The position numbers were made by a program, and so were the translations under genes. A stretch of DNA of 64,000 nt from Gracilariopsis chorda (lineage: Eukaryota > Rhodophyta > Florideophyceae > Gracilariales > Gracilariaceae). Shown here piece by piece: positions 40,679 to 50,616 of this stretch; the stretch's first letter is position 1, and each line of letters starts with the position of its first letter. The notes under the pieces were generated by a model. The model had not been told where the DNA came from. It searched no databases and saw only the letters and a list, made by a program, of their open reading frames with translations. Where the stretch lies: NCBI GenBank assembly GCA_003194525.1, contig NBIV01000046.1, positions 186,001 to 250,000 of the forward strand, in the 5' to 3' direction.

Positions 40679-43120
40679 TTGTCCTTTGAAAATGTTTACG
40701 AGGCCGTACTGAGTGTGTTTCAGGTAGCTGTTAGTAAGAAGCACTGGATATCCTCTGACGAGGCCACTCGTCTCTCTTCGACGTGGATGGCTTGTATTTC
40801 GAACAAAAAGAACGCTTGTGCGCGCTTAGTGACATTAAATTGATTTCATAGTAGATTGTATTAACTCACTCTTAGGTGTAACCTTTTCTCTGCTTGCATT
40901 GAGTTTTGTGTTTACAAAACATCTTCCAGAACTGCAGTTGCTGGTGGTGAAAGGCGTCCCTGTTCGGGTTTCCAGGTTTAGGCAGAGCGTCACCGCAGAT
41001 TTACGTCCTGAGATCGGTGCATTTTGTCTTATCGATGAAGGGTTTTATGCTTCTTGGCTGTAGGGTTTCATCAGTCAACTCGTTCGCATGTGAAATGGTA
41101 TTCATAATTTCGGTTGTAGGTTTTCTTGAAGCGCAGCTCATATTCGGAGCGAGGCTTTGCATAGATATAACAATCTGGGTCCATAAAAGGTTGCTCTCTA
41201 TCTCGTAGCTTCTTATTTGTGTCTACATTGCTCGTTGGCTGCCCAGAGCACTGTCGAGTTCCAAGCTTGCGTGTGTGAAGGCATTAAATGAAACCTTGAC
41301 GATTGCGATTCTCTGTACGCTGACGTAGTAAGTCAGACGTACAGGGTAAAGCCTTCTACCCGTGGTAAACGGTCGTGCGTTCACCCGTGCCAAGGTGGCT
41401 GCCAGGCGGGAGTGAGGCCCTTTTCCGGTGTGAGTGCTCGAATGACTTCACATACCACAAATTTGCTACCAGTGGAAGCAAACGACGTCGAAGAGAACAT
41501 GAGTGACGAACTGACCAGTGCAAAGAGAATCCTAATTAGTAAGCACATCTCACGTTGAGATGACAATCTCACAGCCACTTCACAATCTCACAGCCACTTC
41601 ACCCCTGCTCCGTTGGCATCGACTGAAGCCCTCTGCGGCAATGGACGCCTCTTCAACAGTGAAGGCTACACCACGCAACGATCGCTCCAGCACGTAGCGC
41701 CTCATGAACACCTGCGCAGCCTTTGTCCGTCACGCTCAGTATAAGACTGCGCCAACGCTCGCGACGATTTCGCAACTAGTGAAAGGAAGATGAAAACACC
41801 GCGCGGGACACAACGACCGCCTGCAAGTTGCCTTGCAAGCTGTATGCCACAACGTTGCAAATGATGCACGGCCTCCTGTGCAATCGCTCTCACGTCAGCA
41901 GGGCGCCCTGAAAGATATTTTCGCCTGGGGAAGTGATGGACGGTTTTGCTGTGTGGTGGTGCACATGAGCGAGTGGCCTTTGTATACATAGCATGAAGGA
42001 TTCGGCTTTGGAAGAGAGCCAATCCGAATCAGAATGCTATGGCAGATGACCGCTTGTAGGCGGTAGTGGTAGAATCGCCGTCCAAAGCCTTGCGATTGCT
42101 TTGTGGAGGCGACACGCGCTTTTGAACAAGCTTTGCTCATGAAATATGGGTGGCAATGCCTACCCTGCTAACAGGCTATCGATATCCGTGTCGCTGTTTT
42201 GCTCCGACAAAAGCATGCAGTTGATGCCGAAGACGACGGCAAGGCTGAACAGCTTCTGCTGGTGGCGTGCGCGAACTGGCAATGAGCTCAATGGTGTTCG
42301 TGGTGCTTGCAGACGTTGCACTCTGTGCGAGTTTGACTGACAACGTCGACGCCTTGCCCAAGGAGACGCCGCTGCAGCGTGCGCAGGCAAACGGGTCGTG
42401 TGCTCCGGTCGCGGGTGACAGGATCGAACTGTGCTTGTGCGAGCAAACAGTCCACGAACCCTTAACCTGTAAGACGTTTGAGGGTCAAATGCTTCTGAAG
42501 TTTATTCTAAACTGAACTTCACGGTCACGTCGCAACCCTCGCACTTGCTATATCAGAGTATCTTGCTTTCTATGACCCAATACGTCTCCTGTCACATCAC
42601 ACCTCGCTTCTTTGCCTCGACTTTTCTTTGCATTCTCTTTTTCCTAATACCTCACTCTTGTGACTTTTGTCTACGACTTGGACGGTTGACTACAAGAGAC
42701 TAGCCCGATTGGTGTTTCTGACGTTTGATGAAGCTAAGGGTTATCGTCTTCGCTGGTTGCGGAGCATCTTAGAAACGTTCAGTACGCGTACCCTTGTATG
42801 AGCACTGTTCTCGAGAGACCTTCGCTGCGTTCTGAATCAGAACCTCTGATTAGTAAATTTACACTGCCGCAGCCGTCAACCACAAACGTCAAATTGCTGC
42901 CAACAAGGACGTGAGTCCAGTGGTTGGGAAACCAAAAAAAAGGCGAGTCTCTTTCGTACCAGAGGAAGATGTTAAGGGTTGGGAGGCTACCGGTTGTACG
43001 CTAATTATCATTTCGCTGCCTATGCTGACCACTGAACCGTGCGGATAGAGGAATATTCCTAGAATAAACTGTGTTGGACTGGACAACTATCGGACAGAAA
43101 ACTTTCTACCGTGTGAAACA
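40679..43120. other. About 2.4 kb without a supported gene
   Basis: Short unrelated frames occur on both strands, mostly overlapping minus-strand patches at 41700-42390 with protein-like composition but no recognised motif and several stops. It may be a very old pseudogene or non-coding sequence. Confidence 0.35.
41572..41609. repeat. 19-bp tandem duplication
   Basis: ACAATCTCACAGCCACTTC occurs twice without a gap. Confidence 0.95.
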
Positions 43121-43792
43121 ATGAAGATGACATCTTCAGTCGTTTATATCGCACGACATGGCGAGAGAATTGATCACGTCGACAAATCTTGGAAGCAGCA
43201 AGCAGATAGCCCACATGACCCTTTCCTGACGGAAGTTGGCCTGCGACAAGCTAATTCACTGGGGCAACATCTCTCAGACAAACGGCTTTCTCACATCTTC
43301 TGCAGCCCGTTTTTGCGTACCGTGCAAACGGCAAATGAAGTATCAAAAGTTACTGGTTTACCGATCAAGATAGAACCGGGTTTAAGCGAATGGTTGCACC
43401 GTGAGTGGTTTTCAAGGAGCCCGAAGTTGTTACCGATTGATACTCTTAAGGCAAAGTTTCCGTCTATTGACACAACACATACTCCAGTTGTCTTTCCGGA
43501 CTACCCGGAAACCAGGGACCGTGTCATTGCGAGATCTGCGCAAACAGCAACACTGTTGGCATCAAAGTATACCGGCAACATTTTGCTGGTTGCTCATGGT
43601 ATGACTTGCGAATTCACCGCTCGTGGGTTGACTAGGTCTGGTCCAGTCCCCTACATTGCTTACTGTTCATTGCAGACATGCGTTCTCGCGGACGATGGGC
43701 AGACGTACCACGTCCATGGTCCGAATGAACCAGACGTTAGCTTCATACCTGAGGAGATTCGCCCATATGTGAAAACTGGGGTATACCAGTGA
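43121..43792 (+). CDS. Histidine phosphatase superfamily (phosphoglycerate-mutase-like) protein
   Basis: 223 residues, single exon, from ATG at 43121 (a second Met is at codon 3). The signature ARHGERID puts the phosphohistidine at His13. Arg65 in CSPFLRTVQTA is the expected second basic residue, and VAHG at 157-160 gives the second catalytic His159. EWLHREWFS in the middle resembles the UBASH3/STS and related fungal phosphatases more than glycolytic PGAM, and the short length with no cap insertions also argues against a housekeeping mutase. The substrate cannot be told from the sequence. Confidence 0.88.
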   Translation: MKMTSSVVYIARHGERIDHVDKSWKQQADSPHDPFLTEVGLRQANSLGQHLSDKRLSHIFCSPFLRTVQTANEVSKVTGLPIKIEPGLSEWLHREWFSRSPKLLPIDTLKAKFPSIDTTHTPVVFPDYPETRDRVIARSAQTATLLASKYTGNILLVAHGMTCEFTARGLTRSGPVPYIAYCSLQTCVLADDGQTYHVHGPNEPDVSFIPEEIRPYVKTGVYQ

Positions 43793-44472
43793 AAGGTTGG
43801 GGATTTTAGTAGCGATACCGTTGCGTCGTTAAGAGCGAATATGCGTTGAGAGTATGGTGGTAGTGATAAAAATACAGGGCGTCTGCAATGACAGTGCAAG
43901 CGTTGTTGTTCAATTACTTCCATGAGCAGCAAGGTGCAAGAGGGGTGCGAGCGTCGGACTTTTGCAAATCATGAGTTACGAAATGCTCGGCAAAACGTAT
44001 GGAGTAGATAGTGACTTGGGAGGCAATTCCTGCGATAAAGTATGCTTCAAGAATCTTCTACACGTACTTGAATGATGTGCAGGGTCCTATGTCAGCTCGC
44101 TGGAAGAAAATTTTGACTTGTCTCTCAGCTGTTTCCGCGTCTCCTGTACTCCACCTCTAGTTCAGGAATGCAATAGCGCGCGGCTGGGAGAACACACTGG
44201 CCGTTATCTTTGACCGGTGTTTCGCTCGAGGATAGTAGCGATGCTAACCCTTTACCGCGAATTTCGCTACACTTCTGATTTCAAATTTCTTTTTCTTGCT
44301 TCCTGTTCAACGCCTACGCTTTAGCTTCAGCTCGCACAGCAGTCCCCCGCTAAGACATCAAGGTATTTGCAGAACCTTAGCGGTCCCCAGGTTGAATAGA
44401 GAGCGGTACAAAGAGGAAACAAAAACTTCTGTGGGTTGATTTCCTCAATTGTATTGAGCCTGGTACATATTG
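43793..44472. other. Intergenic stretch between phosphatase and WD40 genes
   Basis: No gene or repeat recognised. Confidence 0.4.
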
Positions 44473-46362
44473 ATGGATTCCGAGCAAACTTCTCAGTGCT
44501 CCGAGTTGTCGAAGTACTCGCACCCGCTCCTGCTATCTCATAGAGACCTGCCAAAGGAAAAAGTCCTCGGAAGACTAAAGCTGTTCGAGAGTTTGCCCCT
44601 CCCCGGAAAAGGTGGGATCGCTTTTACTGGGGGACGCGTCAGCGTTTTGAAATGGCATCCGACAGCCCGAGGGATTCTTGCCACTGCCGCTCACAAATCC
44701 GAGCAGCTTTTTCATGAAGTCCTTAGGACATACAGCGGACCAGCTCATATCCAAATATGGAGAATGTCTGGTACTAGTGCAGCATGCTTGGGTGTTATCC
44801 CGCATAATGGAGACTGTACGTGGGATCTCAAGTGGAGGCCCGGGAGAGTGAAAGCTGAACCTGCAAACAGGTGGAGTGGGACCTTCGCAGCTGCTCTAGG
44901 AGATGGATGTATCTTGATTTCAACTTTCGAGAATGTAACGCAAACCTCCTCGGGCTATGACTCGTTGACTGGAAAAGTGCGAGTTCTGCCGTGCTCGAAG
45001 ACATTGCTAAGAGTACACAAGAAACCTTTTCTTCGTCGACCTGTTCGAGTTTTGGAGTGGTCCTTGGATGGAACTCGCCTGCTTGTCGGATCAGTCAACG
45101 GTTTTGTGGAAGTATATGAAGCTTCTTCAGACAGTTCTATATGGCCTAAGTGGACTATCCCAGCTCAAGAGTCAATTGTGAGTGATATGAAGTGGCTAAA
45201 TCCGTCACTTTTCTGTACGTTAGGGATATCTTGCGTTCTTCGGCTTCGAGATATCAGAGATCCGGTCGCAACTATTGAACAGAATGCGGAAGGGTTGGCA
45301 GGGAGTCTTAGCATGTCCATGGCGGAGCCAAACGTTGCTGTTGTAGGGGGTGATACTGGGTACTTGCGAGTTGTGAGGCTCCGAGGAACGGACAATTTCA
45401 ACGCAAAGCATCCAGTAAGGAGGGTATACGTGCAAGGAAGCTCTTTTCGGACCATGCAATCTATCAGTGTGCCATCACCGAAAGGTTCCCGCACAATCTT
45501 ATACACTGGTGGATGTGAAGGTATCGTTCACGAGATCTCATTTCCTCGACCTCTGTGGCCCGATCAGGATCAGTGTACAATTTCTCGCACAAGGGTTGGA
45601 CAGCTTCTGAGATGGTGCGTTGAGAAATGTCCTGCAAAAGCAAAAGAAAAAGGTGATATAATGCATCTAACACTTGGTGGCAGTTTCGAAGATGCCCAAG
45701 ATAGGAATAAGGGCACTTCTTCTGATCGCGAGGGCGTAGATCCCAGAAATGGAAGGAGTCATTCTGGTTTCAGAAAAAAGACAAAGGTCGTCGGGCCCCA
45801 TGGAACAGATAAACCTCTTTTTGGTGACTCATACCACCAGGCTATTGTGGTTACTCGAGTTGATGTGAGCATTCAGGACAACATGATCGCTGTGGGAATT
45901 GATGGAGGAATAGTTACATGGCTACCATTAGATCATGAGAGTATCGATTCTTCACTGGCTGAAGACATGGATTCTGAATGGGTAACGAAGCCATCTGCTT
46001 CATCGAAGAAAAGGATGAAGACTAAGAAAACACGCAAACCAAACGTCAAAACTAGCCGGCCTAGAAGTAGCCGGACACAGGCTGAGGTGCGCATTTCCGA
46101 AGAGATAGCCACGAAGAAAGAGGACCCATCAGTTCAAGAAGAATCAACGCCTACGCACGTTGCTAAGGCTACCAATATCAAGAGCTCCAGGGCAGAAAAG
46201 AGTGCAATAGTGAGCAGAGGAACCACAAGAAAACGAGCTCGTTCCTCGACGCCAACAAGTGAAACACTTCACGAAGGAAAAAATCTTCCGGCTGACAAGG
46301 ATAAGAAAACGATCGGAGCAAGAACCAGAAGCAAGGCATCAGTCACTCATGCAGAAGAATAG
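44473..46362 (+). CDS. WD40-repeat protein, TFIIIC subunit (GTF3C2/TFC6)-like
   Basis: ATG at 44473; 629 residues, single exon. The N-terminal two thirds form a beta-propeller-like series: VSVLKWHPTARGILATA, GDCTWDLKWRPGR, FAAALGDGCILISTF, VRVLEWSLDGTRLLVGS, VSDMKWLNPSLFCTLG, NVAVVGGDTGYLRVVRL, TILYTGGCEGIVHEI. The C(T/I)WDLKW..G... LGDG..L pattern resembles the RNA polymerase III factor TFIIIC subunit GTF3C2. The last ~130 residues are basic and Ser/Thr-rich, with RKPNVKTSRPRSSR-type stretches typical of nuclear, DNA-binding tails. The role is inferred by resemblance only; other nuclear WD40 proteins remain possible. Confidence 0.65.
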   Translation: MDSEQTSQCSELSKYSHPLLLSHRDLPKEKVLGRLKLFESLPLPGKGGIAFTGGRVSVLKWHPTARGILATAAHKSEQLFHEVLRTYSGPAHIQIWRMSGTSAACLGVIPHNGDCTWDLKWRPGRVKAEPANRWSGTFAAALGDGCILISTFENVTQTSSGYDSLTGKVRVLPCSKTLLRVHKKPFLRRPVRVLEWSLDGTRLLVGSVNGFVEVYEASSDSSIWPKWTIPAQESIVSDMKWLNPSLFCTLGISCVLRLRDIRDPVATIEQNAEGLAGSLSMSMAEPNVAVVGGDTGYLRVVRLRGTDNFNAKHPVRRVYVQGSSFRTMQSISVPSPKGSRTILYTGGCEGIVHEISFPRPLWPDQDQCTISRTRVGQLLRWCVEKCPAKAKEKGDIMHLTLGGSFEDAQDRNKGTSSDREGVDPRNGRSHSGFRKKTKVVGPHGTDKPLFGDSYHQAIVVTRVDVSIQDNMIAVGIDGGIVTWLPLDHESIDSSLAEDMDSEWVTKPSASSKKRMKTKKTRKPNVKTSRPRSSRTQAEVRISEEIATKKEDPSVQEESTPTHVAKATNIKSSRAEKSAIVSRGTTRKRARSSTPTSETLHEGKNLPADKDKKTIGARTRSKASVTHAEE

Positions 46363-46677
46363 TCATCCGCATTCGAAACTCTAAGCAGTCAAGGCTCGAA
46401 GAAACTATTTGAACCCTCTCTTAATTAACCATGGGTCTCTGCATCTCTGCAAACCGCGCAGTTCCACGAACTTACGGGTTTGCAACGGTATTAGTTTGCA
46501 CTTGTATGTGGGAATCGCAGTGTTCAGATGACTTGCGACACCTCCACTTTATCTTTCTTTTGAAGAAGTCGTGTGATCCCAAGCATTGATCAGTATTCTC
46601 CGTCAACCTCAAGAACATTCATAGCCAAAGTTAAACAAACTGACCACTAAACAGACTAAGCAATCACGAGTGTCAAA
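46363..46677. other. Intergenic stretch
   Basis: No gene or repeat recognised. Confidence 0.4.
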
Positions 46678-47175
46678 ATGAACTTTCTTTCACCAAAACC
46701 AACCCCAAAACAGGTCGTTCACGTGCTCACAAAGTTCATTCGCACAGAGCACAAGCAAATCAAGTGCAAATCAGGAAAACTTACGCAGAGAGAGCACCTT
46801 GTGTTTCAATGCTCCAAATCCAGTGCAAAGAAAAAGACAGAATTGCACTGCCAAAAGAGCAAAGGTGTTAACAATCCCGCTCGACGTCGTAAAACCTGTA
46901 TGGCACACAGTAACGAAGAAACACTGCTGAAGCTTTACAACGATATGTTCAAAGAGAAAACAATGTACCAAGATCAAGCACCAAAATCTACTTTCTTTCT
47001 CAAAATTACGCTACGGGCGACATCTTTGATTGACTACATACGTGTCATTGTATTTGTGATTGTCATGTTGCACGATCTCACGACACCGGACCAGTCGGTG
47101 ACCAACCGCCTGTTTTCTTTTAATTACGTGCAAAACCATGCACAGTGTGCAAAAAAAGGGCATTCAAAAAAATAA
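46678..47175 (+). CDS. Hypothetical basic protein, 165 residues
   Basis: It runs from the ATG at 46678 (AAAATG context) to a TAA. It is rich in Lys, with Cys and His spread through the first half (LVFQCSKSSAKKKTELHCQK, NPARRRKTCMAHSNE). A hydrophobic stretch (DYIRVIVFVIVMLHDL) near residue 125 could span a membrane. No family is recognised. The frame is uninterrupted but expression is unproven. Confidence 0.4.
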   Translation: MNFLSPKPTPKQVVHVLTKFIRTEHKQIKCKSGKLTQREHLVFQCSKSSAKKKTELHCQKSKGVNNPARRRKTCMAHSNEETLLKLYNDMFKEKTMYQDQAPKSTFFLKITLRATSLIDYIRVIVFVIVMLHDLTTPDQSVTNRLFSFNYVQNHAQCAKKGHSKK

Positions 47176-47773
47176 CTGTTATTTATGTGTCGAGGAGCTA
47201 AGGCACTTTCCGTCTAACGGGATGTCAGCTGAGCTCGTCTCGCCACTTTCGGCTTGAGGAAGAAAACGGCTAACTGCGAAAAGAGTTCTCGTTTTTCCGC
47301 TCTCAGCCAATGTTTTGCAGGTTCGTTCGAGTTCGAATGAATCAGTCCATGGCACTCACAAAGTTATGTACCTCTGTTTTCCATCTCTTCCTGCGACGTT
47401 TGTGCAAGTATTGCGTTTTTCCGGCCCATCAACAACCCCATAGCCGGTACAGACACTCCTCGCACAATCTACCATTCTGCTCCAAAGCTCCAAAATTGTT
47501 TCTACTCTTCCTGCCTAACATCCGTTTTGACCCATTCAACTGGGTGGAGCGCGCGTCGTGTGGCTATTCACTACAAATATTGAAACCAGAAGGTCAAAAA
47601 CCGTGCTCTTGGGGCACGTGGATGTGCCTTTCCGTAGCTACGTTTCGTTTTCTATTGTATGGCAATCTATTCGTGGACAGAGGGGTGAGTACAGCTACTA
47701 CCGATTATTCATACCTGTCTGTGATGAATCTCAGACACGAACGTACTTGCTGTCGTAAGATTTGTCTAAGCGA
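47176..47773. other. Possible upstream exon(s) of the PCIF1-like gene
   Basis: Frames at 47310-47879 and 47558-47758 exist. The latter is in the same frame as the methyltransferase downstream but is separated by TAA and TAG. GT donor-like sites (GTGAGT near 47685, GTAAGA near 47757) and an acceptor-like TTGTAG (47768-47773) occur, but no donor-acceptor pair I tried kept the frame. Confidence 0.3.
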
Positions 47774-48502
47774 TTGTAGAAGAGGTTTTGCGAGAGCTCC
47801 AAGCAGTGCCGCCCTGATTCATACGCCATCTTGGAAAAAGAGGGCGTCTCGCTTCTCAACGAAAGTGTACACTGTGTGATGCCTGGAAAGGGTTGTGCTT
47901 CGTTTTTGACCGCGTTGGTGGATGCTCTCATTCGAAAAAACGCAAGAAACGATATTGTTACCACCTGGATAACCGTTTCGAGTCTGTACAAGCTTTGGTT
48001 GTTTACATGCGATGTAAAAACGGAGCTGTTTGCTGATTGTTTTAATGAGAGTGGGATAATGCGGTCTTACTGCAGCAAGGACGAAAGAGACTATGATTTT
48101 GGTGCACGTGGAACGTGGGAGGATAAGGAATGTACAGTTGAAGGTGCTGCGGGTAACCCTCCATTTGATAAGAACTTGATAACGTCCATATTGCATCGCT
48201 TTGAGGAAGGTGTGCATCGCTCTGAGCCTTACTGTCGCGTCGTGTTGCTTCCTCTGGGCAATCGGTACAACTTCCTCACACATGTCAATACATTGACATT
48301 AGAGGGTGAACTTCTAGTTACCTCTCCGCCTGGTTCCTTCCCTTTCATGAACCAACAGGTACTGCTCTCTCGAGACCACCTCAAGCCTGCAAGAACCGGC
48401 TCCATTCTCTTTTCGAACGTGCGGCCAACAATATTCTGCTGGACATCTGTCGTATCACGACTCTGCGAAATAACTACTTTTCTGTTGCGGAAAACATCTT
48501 GA
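47774..48502 (+). CDS. PCIF1-like mRNA-cap adenosine N6-methyltransferase, 5' end uncertain
   Basis: The frame is open from 47774; the first ATG inside is 47879, but the start may be on an upstream exon. It shows the PCIF1 catalytic pattern: ELFADCFNESGIMRSYCSKD, then YDFGARGTWEDKE and the catalytic GNPPFDKNLITSILHRFEEG (Asn-Pro-Pro-Phe at about 48155), RVVLLPLG, and later TGSILFSN, where PCIF1 has its TAVLFLQN strand. PCIF1 methylates the N6 of a 2'-O-methyladenosine next to the mRNA cap. No WW domain, which binds the RNA polymerase II tail in animals, is visible here. It converges with the minus-strand gene at 48606. Confidence 0.72.
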
Positions 48503-48605
48503 AAACGAAGCATACGCACGCCATCCTCACCTCCTAGGTGCGACCGAATGCAACTATCCCTCATCCTCACGGCAACACCTGACATAGCTGCAGGTAGCGT
48601 TCCAT

Positions 48606-49598
48606 TTAGCAGGGGGACCTGTTCGCCTGTGCTGGATTGGCAAGTGAAAAAAGCATACACCTCAGAACAAAAAGATCGGTGTGTGACGACAGAGTTTGAA
48701 GTGAATTGGCGGGGCGCACCCCTTGCTTCCCTTCCATTAAAATGTAGTGACAACTCCTGCAGCAGAATTTACCCATTACATCCGCAGCATGTAATCTTCC
48801 GTGAGAGTGATAGGTGACCGCATCCTCCAGTTCGGAGAATATTTCCAAGGTACGGGGACTCTGAACGTCAACAAACGGAATTTTCCACAATCGTGATTCG
48901 GACATGTAGTCTGGGCTCGAACATCCTCGTTTTCGAAACCCACACGCATCGAATACGCTATTTAACTCATTAAACTTTCTCATAGCTGCCTTTTGTGCAT
49001 ATCTACTGGAATTAAGGTGCAGATAGCACAGAAATACTTCACAGGGATCTTTTAGCAAGAATCGTGCAGATTCATGATCGCAACCTGAGAGCCTTGAAAA
49101 CTCCGAGATGAAACAATCCTTTACAGATGAATCATCCGTCGAAAGCAGGTTTAACAATGTCAGATCTCTACTCGGGTTACGTTGTGACCGTGGAAGCGCG
49201 AAAGAATCCATCTTGCGCAGTAAACTTGAATATATTGAGCATTTTCGTTGGGGTCTCGACATTTTCGTACCTTGACACCCTGTGTTCCAGCTTTTGAGGG
49301 CACTGTCTGACTTGCATTTGCCATACTTTCCCGGATTGCACACCACTTTCCAGCCTAGTTGGCTGTCACGGGAAAAAGTACACAACAATACTGTCTGATT
49401 TTGGGTACAATCAAGACGGAGAAAAGCGTTCGAAACATCTCCTGTGACAACTGAGGAACGATTGCGGATCTGTGTTGGTGTAAGAGTGACCTTGAGGCTC
49501 GGGCGACGAGGATGGGACAAGCCACAAGCAAAACAAGAGGAATCATATAGGCTTCCGGTCGGGAAGGGGTCTGCTGAAACCCTTCCCCAAGATTCCAT
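48606..49598 (-). CDS. Hypothetical protein, 330 residues
   Basis: It runs from ATG at 49598 to a stop at 48606, 104 bp from the convergent PCIF1-like gene's end. Composition is protein-like and there is no competing plus-strand frame. It is Cys- and Ser-rich, with CFACG near the N-terminus and CCRSCHY near the C-terminus, which might bind a metal. A helical middle includes CFISEFSRLSGCDHESARFL and YAQKAAMRKFNELNSVFDAC. I recognise no family. Confidence 0.5.
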   Translation of the reverse strand: MESWGRVSADPFPTGSLYDSSCFACGLSHPRRPSLKVTLTPTQIRNRSSVVTGDVSNAFLRLDCTQNQTVLLCTFSRDSQLGWKVVCNPGKYGKCKSDSALKSWNTGCQGTKMSRPQRKCSIYSSLLRKMDSFALPRSQRNPSRDLTLLNLLSTDDSSVKDCFISEFSRLSGCDHESARFLLKDPCEVFLCYLHLNSSRYAQKAAMRKFNELNSVFDACGFRKRGCSSPDYMSESRLWKIPFVDVQSPRTLEIFSELEDAVTYHSHGRLHAADVMGKFCCRSCHYILMEGKQGVRPANSLQTLSSHTDLFVLRCMLFSLANPAQANRSPC

Positions 49599-50616
49599 TA
49601 CTGTTGAAGAGGACGTGGAGGGGGGTCAGAGGGTCGGTTAATATGGCATCGGGTGGAATAGGCACGGTGGAGGACTTGTCGCGATCTTGAGGTCGAGTTG
49701 ATGCCGACATGATGTCGCAACGACGATGAGAGCGGGAAACGCTGACCTACGGGTACAGTGAAGAAGGGGTTTTGGAGGGAAACAGAAAGGCGGACAACTT
49801 CAAAATTTATCATACTGCCCCACTTGTAGAATGAAAATCGCATTTTCACTGACTGGGACGACAACAGCCCTTTTAGTACCCTTCTTTGCCGGAGAGTAAC
49901 TTGAAAATATGTTTGTAGCTCGAGAGTACCGTCTCTGGCGTGCAATGCCAATAGATTGTAGACAGAAAAGGGTTAATAGCAACTTGAGTACTGCAGCGAC
50001 AGGCACACGAAATGCACGGCCACGACTAAGACAAGGTGGAAATAGGTGATGATAAAAGCTTACACAGAACAGGGCCCCACTAACAGCGGTAGAGAAGAAC
50101 AATGGTGATAACAAATGCGTGACCACAAACTTAGGTCTAGCACAATATGGATACACAAGTTTTTACTGTACGCGCATGACCAAAATCTTAGGTCTAGTGC
50201 GTAGATTGGAGCGAGCTAATACGACGGTGGATCTCGTACCAGACCGAGCCATTCGAATCACTCAGAATATGCATGAGACCGTTTTGCACGGTTATGGACG
50301 GAAAGTAGGATACAATAGTGTTGGAGTCAAGGAGAAGCAGAGAGTTTTAAGAGAAGGTTGGGGTCGCCAAAGGGAAGAGAAGTGGTCTGGCGCGAGTTGG
50401 CTTGGAGGCCGCCGACCTCAGGCTTTTATAGACAATTAGGCTCCGCGCATAATCCCTAGTTATGCATACTATGTATATGCAACAACTCATAATAACTTGT
50501 CATGTGCCACATCCTTGCCATGACGGGCCAACTCGGCAAAAGTTATTATACCTCTTACGGTACTTTTTGTCTATATAACATCTGTTGAGGGCCCCGAGCG
50601 TCCTTAAAAACCAATT
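49599..50616. other. About 1 kb without a supported gene
   Basis: A 106-codon plus-strand frame ends at 50439 but has no recognisable motif. Around 50450-50580 the sequence is AT-rich with TATGCATACTATGTATATGCA-like inverted elements. It may include the end of the pogo-like element. Confidence 0.35.

Noticed and set aside
40679..43120. Possible genes in small overlapping frames
   Set aside because: No frame has a motif, a consistent direction or a length beyond chance; called as empty.
48229..48753. Minus-strand frame of 174 codons
   Set aside because: It is antisense to the PCIF1-like methyltransferase, which has family motifs.
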